Program-made: the position numbers and the translations under genes
The notes under the pieces: generated by a model
Database searches by the model: none
Told to the model about the DNA's origin: nothing
What the model saw: only the letters and a program-made list of their open reading frames with translations
Part shown: positions 1 through 7,622 of the stretch, piece after piece
Layout of the letters: each line of letters begins with the position of its first letter
Numbering within the stretch: position 1 is the stretch's first letter
Source of the DNA: Gammaproteobacteria bacterium
GTDB lineage: Bacteria; Pseudomonadota; Gammaproteobacteria; Xanthomonadales; Xanthomonadaceae
Reading direction: 5' to 3'
DNA length: 10,486 nt
NCBI GenBank assembly: GCA_030431185.1
Contig: JAUIJO010000103.1
Coordinates: 1-10,486, forward strand

Positions 1-1383
1 GCCCGCCACGGTCATGCCTCCCAGCAGGATCGAGCCGGTGCGCACGTGCGAGCGGGGGTCGACGTCGCTGCCCACCGCTTCGATCGCCTGGAACATCGAC
101 TTGAGGTTGCCGGCGACGGTAATGCCATCGACGGCATGGCGGATCTCCCCGCCCTCGACCCAGAAACCGGCCGCACCGCGCGAGTAGTCGCCGGTGATGC
201 TGTTGACGCCCTGCCCCATCAGCTCGGTGACCAGCAGGCCGCGTCCCATGCCACGCAGCATGTCGTCGAAGCCGCCGGCGTTGGCCTTGACCGCCAGGTT
301 GTGGACGCCGCCGGCGTTGGCAGTGCTTGCCAGGCCCAGCCGACGCGCCGAGTACGCGCCCAGGATGTAGCGCTGCAGCACTCCGTCGGCGACCAGGTCG
401 GACTCGCGCGTGGCCACGCCCTCGGCGTCGTAGCTGGTCGAGCGGAAACCCCGCTGCAGGAAAGGCAGTTCGCGGATGCCGAACCATTCCGGGAACAGGC
501 GCGTGCCCATGCTGTCGACCAGGAAGCTGGCACGCCGGTACAGTGCGCCGCCGGACACCGCGCCCAGCAGGTGGCCGACCAGCGAGCGCGACATTTCCGC
601 CGAGAACATCACCGGGTACTTGCCGGTGGCGAGCTTGCGGGGCGACAGGCGCGACAGCGTGCGTTCCGCGCCCTTGCGACCGATCGCCTCGGGGGCTTCC
701 ATGTCGTCCGCGCTCAGGCCGATGCTGTACCAGCCGTCGCGCTGCATCGCATCGCCGCGTCCGGCGATGAACGCGCAGCCCAGGCTGTGCTGGCTGCTGC
801 GGTCGTGGCCGATGAAGCCATGCGAGTTGGCGTAGACACCGATGCTGGTGCCGGTGCCCAGCGAGGTGCCGTCGGAATTCTCGATGCGCGCGTCGCGGTC
901 GCGACCGGCCTGCTCCGCCGCCAACGCCAGCGCGATGGCACGTTCGGGATCGTGCTCGACCGCCCAGGGATGCCAGCTGTCGAATTCGCGGATGTCGGTC
1001 GCCATCAGGTCGGCATCGGCCAGGCCGGCCGCGGCGTCATCCTCGGTATGCCGGGCGATCGCGCAGGCCTGTTCGACCGTGGCCGCCAGGCTCGCATCGG
1101 CCAGGTCGGCGGTGCTGGCGCTGCCCTTGCGCTGGCCGAAGTACACGGTCACCGCGATCCCGCGATCCCGCGAAGCCTCGACCGTCTCCACCTCGCCCAT
1201 GCGGACGCTGACGCTGAGGCCGCTGTCCTCGTTGCAGGACACCTCCGCCTGGCTTGCGCCGCGCGCCCGACACTGCTCCAGCAGGCGTTGCGAGAGGGCC
1301 GCGAGCCGGTCCAGGCGCGCCTGGCTGTCATCGTGGGAAACCAAAGCGTTGGGGTGCGTATCGCTCAATGCCGTATCCTTCAT
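1..1383 (-). CDS. pmbA: Metalloprotease subunit PmbA/TldE (3' end cut by window edge)
   Basis: Partner of TldD in the heterodimeric TldD/TldE protease, which in enterobacteria trims unfolded peptides, matures microcin B17 and degrades the CcdA antitoxin; cytoplasmic. This family role is known, and its substrate here is not. The frame is open from the edge to an ATG at 1383 and gives 461 residues ending GGMTVAG. E. coli PmbA has 450 residues and ends in a similar MKIAGQ, so only about one residue and the stop seem to be missing. Family segments seen include SVRMGEVETVE, RKGSAST, TLSRLSPRKLATGK, SARRLGL, and a stretch around residues 385-410 with MGQGVNSITGDYSRGAAGF. As expected for TldE it lacks the HExxH motif that TldD carries. 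The start gives an N-terminus slightly longer than in E. coli and has a modest GGGA ribosome site at 1391-1394. It is divergent from yjgA with 107 bp between them. Identification is firm; the exact start is less certain. Confidence 0.96.
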   Translation of the reverse strand, partial: MKDTALSDTHPNALVSHDDSQARLDRLAALSQRLLEQCRARGASQAEVSCNEDSGLSVSVRMGEVETVEASRDRGIAVTVYFGQRKGSASTADLADASLAATVEQACAIARHTEDDAAAGLADADLMATDIREFDSWHPWAVEHDPERAIALALAAEQAGRDRDARIENSDGTSLGTGTSIGVYANSHGFIGHDRSSQHSLGCAFIAGRGDAMQRDGWYSIGLSADDMEAPEAIGRKGAERTLSRLSPRKLATGKYPVMFSAEMSRSLVGHLLGAVSGGALYRRASFLVDSMGTRLFPEWFGIRELPFLQRGFRSTSYDAEGVATRESDLVADGVLQRYILGAYSARRLGLASTANAGGVHNLAVKANAGGFDDMLRGMGRGLLVTELMGQGVNSITGDYSRGAAGFWVEGGEIRHAVDGITVAGNLKSMFQAIEAVGSDVDPRSHVRTGSILLGGMTVAG

Positions 1384-1490
1384 GCTGTCATCCCGCGGCT
1401 TCGGGCCGCGGAACCTGTTGTGGACTGTGCCCGGGGCCCGTGGCCGAACGCGTCGCCACCGCCCCGGACCGAAACCCCGGAAGCCTTGCC
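1384..1490. promoter_or_regulatory. Divergent pmbA/yjgA intergenic region with start-proximal hairpin
   Basis: This 107-bp gap must hold the leaders of both pmbA (minus) and yjgA (plus). It contains a perfect 7-bp inverted repeat, CCGCGGC at 1393-1399 and GCCGCGG at 1405-1411, with a 5-base loop. On the pmbA transcript the stem ends nine bases before the ATG and takes up two G residues of the only visible Shine-Dalgarno candidate (GGGA, 1391-1394). That placement could dampen pmbA translation, which is inference. On the yjgA side GGAAG at 1479-1483 lies seven bases before the ATG and is a plausible ribosome site. No convincing -35/-10 pair was recognised on either strand. Confidence 0.45.
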
Positions 1491-2030
1491 ATGCGCGGAA
1501 CCGACGAAGAGACCGGCGAATACCTGGGCCCCAGCCGCAGCCAGCAGCGCCGGGAGGCGCTTGACGTGCTCGAGCTGGGCAAGCAACTGGTCGCCCTCAC
1601 CGACGCCCAGCTCGAACGCCTGCCGGTGCCCGAGTCGCTGCTGCCGCACATCCGCGACACGCGCCGGATCACCTCGCACATCGCGCACAAGCGCCAGCTC
1701 GCCTTCCTGGCCAAGCAGATGCGCCGGGAAGACGACGAGGCGCTGGATGCGATCCGCGATGCGCTGCACAAGGACGGTGATGCGGCCCGTCGCGAGGTCG
1801 CGGCGATGCATCGGGTGGAGGACTGGCGCGAACGCCTGCTCGCCGACGGCGACACCGCGCTGGGCGAGTTCATCGACGCGCATCCCGCCGCCGACCGGCA
1901 ACGGATCCGGCAACTGGTGCGCAACACGCTCGAGGAGCGCAAGCGCGACAAGCCGCCGCGCGCGTTCCGCGAGCTGTTCCGCGAACTGCGCGACGTGGTG
2001 CTCGGCGCGGACACGGAGAACGGGGAGTAG
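1491..2030 (+). CDS. yjgA: Ribosome maturation factor DarP/YjgA (DUF615)
   Basis: Small basic and acidic helical protein of the DUF615 family (YjgA, also named DarP), which binds pre-50S particles and promotes late large-subunit assembly near the peptidyl-transferase centre in E. coli (known for the family). It has 179 residues, close to the 183 of E. coli YjgA. Family features seen are the N-terminal SRSQQRREALDVLELGKQL helix, the LPVPESLLPHIRDTRRI stretch, an RRQ-like helix (IAHKRQLAFLAKQMR), the WRERLLADGDTALGEF segment, HPAADRQRIRQLVRNT and the C-terminal KPPRAFRELFRELRDV, matching the KPPKSARQIFQYLREL end in E. coli. The ATG at 1491 was chosen because upstream in-frame sequence lacks family character and GGAAG sits seven bases before it. 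It is adjacent to pmbA, as in E. coli, but here tldD also lies immediately downstream in convergent orientation. Confidence 0.95.
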   Translation: MRGTDEETGEYLGPSRSQQRREALDVLELGKQLVALTDAQLERLPVPESLLPHIRDTRRITSHIAHKRQLAFLAKQMRREDDEALDAIRDALHKDGDAARREVAAMHRVEDWRERLLADGDTALGEFIDAHPAADRQRIRQLVRNTLEERKRDKPPRAFRELFRELRDVVLGADTENGE

Positions 2031-2053
2031 GGAACCGGCAAGCCCGTCGACCT

Positions 2054-2068
2054 CGCCGCGCCGCGGCG
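2054..2068. terminator. GC hairpin between convergent yjgA and tldD
   Basis: CGCCGC (2054-2059) and GCGGCG (2063-2068) form a perfect 6-bp GC stem with a 3-base GCC loop. It lies 24 bases after the yjgA stop and about 50 bases past the tldD stop on the opposite strand, where a shared bidirectional terminator would be expected. The T tract is poor (only GTTT at 2082-2085 on the yjgA side), so it is a weak intrinsic terminator at best and may simply reflect GC richness. Confidence 0.35.
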
Positions 2069-2116
2069 TCCGACGACCAGCGTTTCCCCTCGATCCATTG
2101 CGGGCGGTCGCGCCCA

Positions 2117-3559
2117 TCAAGCCTGGGTGCCGCCGACGGTGAGCCCCTCGATCAGCAGGGAGGGCTGGCCGACGCCGACCGGCACGCTCTGTCCGTCCTT
2201 GCCGCAGACGCCGACGCCCTCGTCCAGGGCCAGGTCGTGGCCGATCATCTTCACCTTCTGCATGGTCTCCGGCCCGGAACCGATCAGGGTGGCGCCCTTC
2301 ACCGGCGCCGTGACCCTGCCGTCCTCGATGAGATAGGCCTCGGTCGCGGAGAACACGTACTTGCCGCTGGTGATGTCGACCTGGCCGCCGCCGAAGTTCA
2401 CCGCGTACAGGCCCCTCTTCACCGAGCGGATCATCTCTTCGGGATCGTGCGTGCCGGCGCGCATGTAGGTGTTGGTCATGCGCGGCATCGGCAGGTGGGC
2501 GAACGACTCGCGGCGTCCGTTGCCGGTCGGCGCCATGCCCATCAGGCGCGCATTGAGGCTGTCCTGCATGTAGCCGACCAGGATCCCGTCCTCGATCAGC
2601 GTGGTGCACTGCGTCGGCTGGCCCTCGTCGTCGATGTTGAGCGAGCCGCGGCGCCCCTCCAGGGTGCCGTCGTCGACGATGGTGACGCCCGGGGAAGCGA
2701 CCCGCTGGCCGATCTTGCCGGCATAGGTGCTGGTGCCCTTGCGGTTGAAGTCGCCCTCGAGTCCATGCCCCACCGCTTCGTGGAGCAACACGCCCGGCCA
2801 TCCGGGGCCGAGCACGACCGGCATGACGCCGGCCGGCGCATCGATGGCCTCGAGGTTGACGAGGGCCTGGCGCAGGGCTTCGCGGGCGAAGCGTTCGGGC
2901 TTGTCGCCGTCCAGCAGCTCGGCGTAGGTGTAGCGTCCGCCGCCCCCGGCATAGCCGCTCTCGCGGCGGCCGTCCTGTTCCACGATCACCTGCACGTTGA
3001 GGCGGACCAGCGGTCGCACGTCGGCGGCGAGGATGCCGTCGCTGCGCGCGACCAGCACCGTGTCCACGCCCCCCGACAGGCTGACCATCACCTGCTGCAC
3101 GCGCGGGTCGGCCGCCCGCAACAGCCTGTCGACGCGACGCAGCGCCTCCAGCTTGGCTTCGGTGGCATGGCCGTCGATGGGATCCTCGGCCGGATACAGG
3201 CTGCGCCCCTGGCCCCGCGACAGCGATCGCGCACCGACCACGCGACCATCGCGGGCGATCGCCCGCGCTGAATGCGAGGCCGCCAGGAGGGCATCGGCGT
3301 TGATCTCGTCGGAATAGGCGAACCCGGTCTTCTCGCCACTGATCGCGCGCACGCCCACGCCCTGCTCGATCGAATGCGCGCCGTCCTTGACGATCCCGTC
3401 CTCGACCGACCAGCTCTCGCGCCGGCTGTGCTGGAAATAGAGATCGCCGAAATCGACGCCCGGTCCCAGCAGGGTGCCGAAGGCGCGCTCCAGCCGGCCG
3501 GCATCGAGGCCGGCGGGCAGCAGCAGGCGGGTTTCGGCGAGTTGCAGGGGTAGGGTCAT
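2117..3559 (-). CDS. tldD: Metalloprotease catalytic subunit TldD
   Basis: Zinc-bearing subunit of the TldD/TldE protease; cleaves unstructured peptides threaded into the heterodimer (established for E. coli). The protein has 480 residues against 481 in E. coli and is collinear along its length. The zinc motif HEAVGHGLEGD gives H260, E261 and H264, and the third ligand is C452 in GVCGKDGQS, matching H262, E263, H266 and C454 of E. coli TldD. Other family blocks are SVEDGIVKDG, QGVGVRAISGEKTGFAYSDE, GGGGRYTY, PVVLGPGWPGVLLHEA, SLNIDDEGQPT, NARLMGMAPTGNGRRES and FGGGQVDITSGK. The ATG at 3559 matches the E. coli N-terminus; the open frame extends farther upstream, but only through C-rich repeat DNA encoding an artefactual SPFPISHFPFP-like string. 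No good Shine-Dalgarno is seen, only AGG seven bases before the ATG. It follows yhdP on the same strand after 198 bp and lies near its partner pmbA. Confidence 0.98.
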   Translation of the reverse strand: MTLPLQLAETRLLLPAGLDAGRLERAFGTLLGPGVDFGDLYFQHSRRESWSVEDGIVKDGAHSIEQGVGVRAISGEKTGFAYSDEINADALLAASHSARAIARDGRVVGARSLSRGQGRSLYPAEDPIDGHATEAKLEALRRVDRLLRAADPRVQQVMVSLSGGVDTVLVARSDGILAADVRPLVRLNVQVIVEQDGRRESGYAGGGGRYTYAELLDGDKPERFAREALRQALVNLEAIDAPAGVMPVVLGPGWPGVLLHEAVGHGLEGDFNRKGTSTYAGKIGQRVASPGVTIVDDGTLEGRRGSLNIDDEGQPTQCTTLIEDGILVGYMQDSLNARLMGMAPTGNGRRESFAHLPMPRMTNTYMRAGTHDPEEMIRSVKRGLYAVNFGGGQVDITSGKYVFSATEAYLIEDGRVTAPVKGATLIGSGPETMQKVKMIGHDLALDEGVGVCGKDGQSVPVGVGQPSLLIEGLTVGGTQA

Positions 3560-3570
3560 GGGGAGGCCTG

Positions 3571-3612
3571 GAAATGGGAAATGGGAAATGGGAAATGGGG
3601 AATGGGGAATGG
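3571..3612. repeat. Six-unit G-rich heptamer array in the tldD leader
   Basis: On the plus strand there are four units GAAATGG (3571-3598) followed by two units GGAATGG (3599-3612), then a degenerate GCATGG. The array has six G tracts of three or four bases separated by AAAT or AAT loops, which fits the usual intramolecular G-quadruplex pattern. The tldD transcript carries the complementary C-rich sequence ending about 11 bases before the start codon. Such heptamer arrays are common between genes in Xanthomonadaceae (general knowledge). Confidence 0.9.
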
Positions 3613-3660
3613 GCATGGCAGGGACATTGCCGGGCGGGCATGCGGGCCATGCCGCGCGAT

Positions 3661-3682
3661 CTTGCCCCTGGACCCGGGCAAG
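3661..3682. repeat. 7-bp inverted repeat between yhdP and tldD
   Basis: CTTGCCC at 3661-3667 and GGGCAAG at 3676-3682 pair perfectly around an 8-base loop. No T tract follows on either strand, so it is not a standard intrinsic terminator. It is one of three potential hairpins in this 198-bp gap. Confidence 0.5.
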
Positions 3683-3718
3683 CAACACCCGGATGGGCCA
3701 CGGCGTCCCTGACAAGGT

Positions 3719-3730
3719 GGCGTCGACGCC
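3719..3730. repeat. 12-bp perfect palindrome GGCGTCGACGCC
   Basis: A perfect palindrome lying 27 bases past the yhdP stop codon. It could be a protein-binding site or a small cruciform, but palindromes of this composition also arise readily in very GC-rich DNA. No function can be assigned. Confidence 0.5.
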
Positions 3731-3740
3731 GACCCAAATC

Positions 3741-3758
3741 AAGCCGCGCCGGCGGCTT
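3741..3758 (-). terminator. Hairpin at the yhdP stop codon, possible weak terminator or attenuator
   Basis: AAGCCGC (3741-3747) and GCGGCTT (3752-3758) form a perfect 7-bp stem with a 4-base loop. The stem takes in the first base of the yhdP TGA. In the direction of transcription it is followed by GATTTGGG, a short and imperfect U run. It could reduce transcription from yhdP into tldD or protect the 3' end of the yhdP message. Confidence 0.4.
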
Positions 3759-6700
3759 CAGCTGGTGGGCGGACCGGCGCGGGCAGCGGCGCGGCCCTGC
3801 TCGCGGGTCTGCACCTCCACCTTGGGGGCCTTCCAGGGACCGGTGACGCGGTAGGTCTTGGCGGCGATCTGGCCCAGGGGCTTCTCCAGCACCGCGTTGG
3901 CGGCGGCACCGATCGCGGCGCCCACCGGTCCGCCGGCGATGGCGCCGACCGCCGTGAGCAGGTTGCCCGCCTTCGGCCGCACCTCGACCCGCTGGTCGAA
4001 CTGCTCGCTGCGCAGGTTGGTCGCCCCGGTGATGGCGATGCTCGCCGCCGGTCCGTCGATCAGCAGGTCGTCGGTGCGCGCCTGGCCATCGTCGAACACG
4101 ACGTGGCCGGCCATCGTGTTGTAGGCGAACCCCTTCGAGAACAGGTCGCCGAAATCGAGCATCAGGCGGCGCGGCAGCTGGGTGATGCTGAGCAGGCCCA
4201 GTACGCGACCCGCACCGGGTTCGACCTCCAGCAGTTGACCGTCGCGTGCGTCCACGCTCAGGCGCCCCTCGACGGAGGCCGCCTTGAACGCCGCGGGGCT
4301 GCCGGGCCACCGGGCATCGAAGTGGATCTGGCCCTCGCCCCCGGCGGTGCGCCCGCCCAGGCCCAGGCCCTCGAACAGCCGGCCGAAATCCTGGCTGCGC
4401 ATGTCGAGCACCAGGTGCGTGTTCGCCGACGTCCCCTGCCCGTTCCACTCGCCGCCAAGATCGACCTCGTGGAAGCGGTTGCGGGTCTGCAGCTGCTCGA
4501 TGCGCATGCCGGTCGCGCTCGGGCGCGAACGGAACGACGCCTGCCCAAGTTCGGCGTCGTTGATCCGGAGGTCCCCGATATCGAAACGCAGCGGCGGAAT
4601 CGCCGAAGGATCCATCGACGGCTCGGATGCCTGTTCCGGCGGCGGCGCGCCGGTTGCCTGCGCGAGATCGCCAGCCGCGATCGATGCCTGCGGCGGCGTG
4701 CGCGCCAGCGGCCGCCAGTGCACGCGCTCGAAACGGCCGGACACCGGCGACGCGGCATCCCGCGGAATCTCCAGCTCGCCCTTGAGCGCACTGCCGTCCA
4801 CCGCGACCTTCAGCCGGCCATCGGCACCGCCCTCGACCTTGATTCCCGTGTCGGCGAAGCGGCCGCCCAGCAATTGCAACTGTCCGGCGGTGATGTCGAT
4901 GCCGCGCAAGGCGAGCCCGCCTTCGCGATCGCCTCGACCGAAGGCGATCCATTCCACCGCATCCAGCCGAGCGGCGTGCCCGGTGGCGACCAGACCGTGG
5001 TCCGGGGGCGCCTCGTCCACGGTCCCTGCGCCCAGGGCGATGCGCACGCCGGTGCGACCTTTCAGGCTGCGCGCGCGCAGGGCGACGACGTCGCCGAATG
5101 CCACCCGCAGGTCCCCGGTGCCGAAGGGCAAGGGCGTCGTCACCGTGGTCGGCAGGGCTTCGCCCGCGGCCTTGTGCATGGGCTCGGGCAGGTCGAAACG
5201 CGTGCCGACCAGGTCGCTCGACAGGCTCAGCTGGGCGGCGGCGGTGGACGGGTTTGCCTTCGGCACGTCGACGCCGATCCGCCACGGCGAGATGCCGGCG
5301 ACATAGGGCCTCAACCAGGCCATGTCCGGCGCGCGGTCCAGCAGTTCCCGCGCCTGCAGGCGCGCGGACAGGGTCGCTTCGAATACGTTGCCGGCGTCGC
5401 GCACGTGGCCTTCGCCCGCGCGCAGGCCCAGGATCCCGGCCTGGCCCTGGTGCTTCACCGACAGGGCATCGGCGCTGAATCCCTGGCGGGAGAACGTGGC
5501 CTTGCCCTGGACCTGTTCGAAGTCCAGGTCCCAGCGGTCATCCGAGAGCCGGGCATTGGCCAGGTCGACGGATCCGTCGATCCCGATCTGGCTGTCCTTG
5601 TGCAGCGGCAGGTCCAGGCCGAAACGGACCCGGGCCGGACCCGACGCACCGACATGCGCGAGCGTCTCGCCGATGCTGTCCATGAGCGGGCTTTCGCGCA
5701 GCAATGCGAGCAGTTGCCGTGCGTCGCCGCCACCCCGCGCATCGACGGAAAGGCGGCCGCCATGGTAGTGGTCGATGCCGGCCTCGATCCGTTCGATCGC
5801 CACGCCTGCCAGGTTGCCGGTGCCCTCCACCTCGAAGCCGTCGCCGATGAACGCGACGTCGCCGGACAGGTCTTCCACCGCGGGCCAGCCGGGATTGAAA
5901 CGGACGGTGCCGTCCTCGATGCGGGCACGCGCCTCGAAGCGTCCCTCGCCATCCATGAACGGCCAGTCGTCGAGGTCGCCGCTGATGATCGCGCGCCCGT
6001 CGCGCACCACGCCCCCCTCGAGGGCGGCGTCGAGCCAGGCCACGGCGGCCTCGGGCATCCGGTGCCTGACCCAGAATCCCTTCGCCGTGGTCGCCTGGGC
6101 TTCGTCGATATCCGCGGCGAGATCGATGCGGGGTCGACTGCCGTCGCCCTGCCACCAGAGTCCGCCGCGCACGTCGGCGCCGAAACTGCCTCCATCGATG
6201 CGCAGCGCCGGGGTACCGACCCGCCAGCCCGCGTCCTGGCGCCATCCGACCAGGCGGCCGTCGAGCTTGAACACGTGCGGGGTGTTGAATGCCACCGGCC
6301 AGTCCAGTCGCACCGGAGCGTGGGTGTCGGGGGTGAACACGAAGCCCTTGTCGTCCCCCTCCAGCGTGCCGCCAAGGCCGCTGACGCCGGGCGAGTCCCC
6401 GACCGGCCGGAAGCCCAGGCCACCCACCTCCGCGCTCACGTGCACGCGTCCACCGCGCGCACCCGCCACCTGCACGCGCCTCAGGCTGAACCGTGGCCGG
6501 GCCTGCCGCATCCACTCGCGCAGCGAGGGCGCGAGTCGATCGCTGAGCAGGGCCACGTCGACCATGGGGCCCGCATCGATGCGGTCGGCCACCAGGCCGA
6601 ACTCGCGTCCACCGATCAGGGCAAGTCCGTCAAGCGTCTGCACACCCGACCCGTCCTCCACCTGCAAGCGCGGCACATCGAGCCGCCACCCCGACTTGCC

Positions 6701-7603
6701 GGCCTGCCAGAGCGCACGGCCCTCGACATGCGCGAACGTGACGCCTGCGTCCGCGCCATCCGTTTCAGCGGCCGGCAGCAGCCGCACGCCGTCGAGCGAA
6801 GTGGCGACCTTGACGGTGCTGATGCGACTGCCGGAAAGCGTCGCCCAGGCCTCGGCGCGACCGCTGCCGCCGCCGACCGCCACGCCCAGCATCCGCAGCA
6901 CCGGGCTCCAACCGGAAAGATCGGCCTGGCGCGCGCCGGCATAGGCGGTGCCGTCGCCGCCGTGGCGGGCAAGTGCCAGCGCCGCGTCGATCGGCATGTC
7001 GCCCAGGCGCGGCCAGGCACGGACGGCCGCGCGCACGGTCTCTCCGTCGACCTGCAAGCGCAGGTCGACCCGTGGGATCCGTGCGTCGATGCCCAGCTCC
7101 GGCGCATGCAGGGCCAGCTTGCCATCGATCACCTGCAGCTCGCCGAGCGACTCCAGGACCTCGAACATTTCCTCGGCCGAGCGTTGCTGGCCGGGCAGGC
7201 CGCGCACGTGCCAACGGCCATCGGTGGCGCGTTCCAGGACCAGTTGCAGGCCGCGCAGGCGCAGCTCGGACAAGGCCTCGCCGGGCAACAGGCCGGCGTA
7301 GACCGACACCAGCATCTCCGCGTCGCCGACTTCGAACGCGGCCCCGGGCTCGCCGATGCGCAGGTTGTCGAGCTTCAGCAACGGACCGCGCCGGGTCCAT
7401 TCGGTCTCGACGCGGTCGAATGCCACCGGCCGCCCGGCACGCTCGCTCAACCACGCCGCCACCTTGTCGGGATGGCGCTCGGCGAGCGGCAACACCTGGC
7501 TGGCCGCGCCCAGCAGCACCGCGACGAGCACGAGCGACACCGCCACGACGTAGCTCAGGCCACGTCGCGCCAGGCGGAACCGTCGGCGCATCGGAGTGGG
7601 CAT
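3758..7603 (-). CDS. yhdP: YhdP family AsmA-like phospholipid transporter
   Basis: Giant AsmA-like protein anchored in the inner membrane and spanning the periplasm. In E. coli YhdP acts with TamB and YdbH in moving phospholipid to the outer membrane (established for the family). It has 1281 residues against 1266 in E. coli. One membrane segment is seen at about residues 15-34, preceded by an arginine-rich stretch (MRRRFRLARRGL), giving an N-in anchor with the rest periplasmic. The bulk is the repeating beta-strand DUF3971/AsmA_2 region. The C-terminal part carries typical YhdP blocks: VDARDGQLLEVEPGAGRVLG, LLSITQLPRRLMLDFGDLF, KGFAYNTMAGHV and a glycine/alanine-rich AIAGGPVGAAIGAAANAVL segment, then YRVTGPWKAPKVEV. 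A proline-rich linker (GAPPPEQASEPSMDPSAIPP) lies near residue 985. ATG 7603 was chosen over in-frame ATG 7591; neither has a clear Shine-Dalgarno, and the frame upstream of 7603 runs into repeat DNA. It lies between rng and tldD as in E. coli. Confidence 0.95.
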   Translation of the reverse strand: MPTPMRRRFRLARRGLSYVVAVSLVLVAVLLGAASQVLPLAERHPDKVAAWLSERAGRPVAFDRVETEWTRRGPLLKLDNLRIGEPGAAFEVGDAEMLVSVYAGLLPGEALSELRLRGLQLVLERATDGRWHVRGLPGQQRSAEEMFEVLESLGELQVIDGKLALHAPELGIDARIPRVDLRLQVDGETVRAAVRAWPRLGDMPIDAALALARHGGDGTAYAGARQADLSGWSPVLRMLGVAVGGGSGRAEAWATLSGSRISTVKVATSLDGVRLLPAAETDGADAGVTFAHVEGRALWQAGKSGWRLDVPRLQVEDGSGVQTLDGLALIGGREFGLVADRIDAGPMVDVALLSDRLAPSLREWMRQARPRFSLRRVQVAGARGGRVHVSAEVGGLGFRPVGDSPGVSGLGGTLEGDDKGFVFTPDTHAPVRLDWPVAFNTPHVFKLDGRLVGWRQDAGWRVGTPALRIDGGSFGADVRGGLWWQGDGSRPRIDLAADIDEAQATTAKGFWVRHRMPEAAVAWLDAALEGGVVRDGRAIISGDLDDWPFMDGEGRFEARARIEDGTVRFNPGWPAVEDLSGDVAFIGDGFEVEGTGNLAGVAIERIEAGIDHYHGGRLSVDARGGGDARQLLALLRESPLMDSIGETLAHVGASGPARVRFGLDLPLHKDSQIGIDGSVDLANARLSDDRWDLDFEQVQGKATFSRQGFSADALSVKHQGQAGILGLRAGEGHVRDAGNVFEATLSARLQARELLDRAPDMAWLRPYVAGISPWRIGVDVPKANPSTAAAQLSLSSDLVGTRFDLPEPMHKAAGEALPTTVTTPLPFGTGDLRVAFGDVVALRARSLKGRTGVRIALGAGTVDEAPPDHGLVATGHAARLDAVEWIAFGRGDREGGLALRGIDITAGQLQLLGGRFADTGIKVEGGADGRLKVAVDGSALKGELEIPRDAASPVSGRFERVHWRPLARTPPQASIAAGDLAQATGAPPPEQASEPSMDPSAIPPLRFDIGDLRINDAELGQASFRSRPSATGMRIEQLQTRNRFHEVDLGGEWNGQGTSANTHLVLDMRSQDFGRLFEGLGLGGRTAGGEGQIHFDARWPGSPAAFKAASVEGRLSVDARDGQLLEVEPGAGRVLGLLSITQLPRRLMLDFGDLFSKGFAYNTMAGHVVFDDGQARTDDLLIDGPAASIAITGATNLRSEQFDQRVEVRPKAGNLLTAVGAIAGGPVGAAIGAAANAVLEKPLGQIAAKTYRVTGPWKAPKVEVQTREQGRAAARAGPPTS

Positions 7604-7622
7604 CAGGACGTGCGGCCTGGCC

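Noticed and set aside
2018..2037. A degenerate copy of the G-rich heptamer at the end of yjgA
   Set aside because: The GAGAACGGGGAGTAGGG stretch encodes ENGE at the natural C-terminus, comparable to ENEG in E. coli YjgA. Protein conservation explains it.
46..2142. A 698-codon open frame on the plus strand opposite pmbA
   Set aside because: It is antisense to pmbA and in another frame from yjgA, with no domain signature.
3557..3742. N-terminal extension of TldD through the repeat
   Set aside because: The extension would encode a repeat-derived SPFPISHFPFP-like string absent from the family. ATG 3559 aligns with the start of E. coli TldD.
1380..5285. A 1301-codon open frame on the minus strand across yjgA, tldD and part of yhdP
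   Set aside because: It is out of frame with tldD and yhdP and antisense to yjgA, with arginine-rich low-complexity translation. It is a shadow frame.
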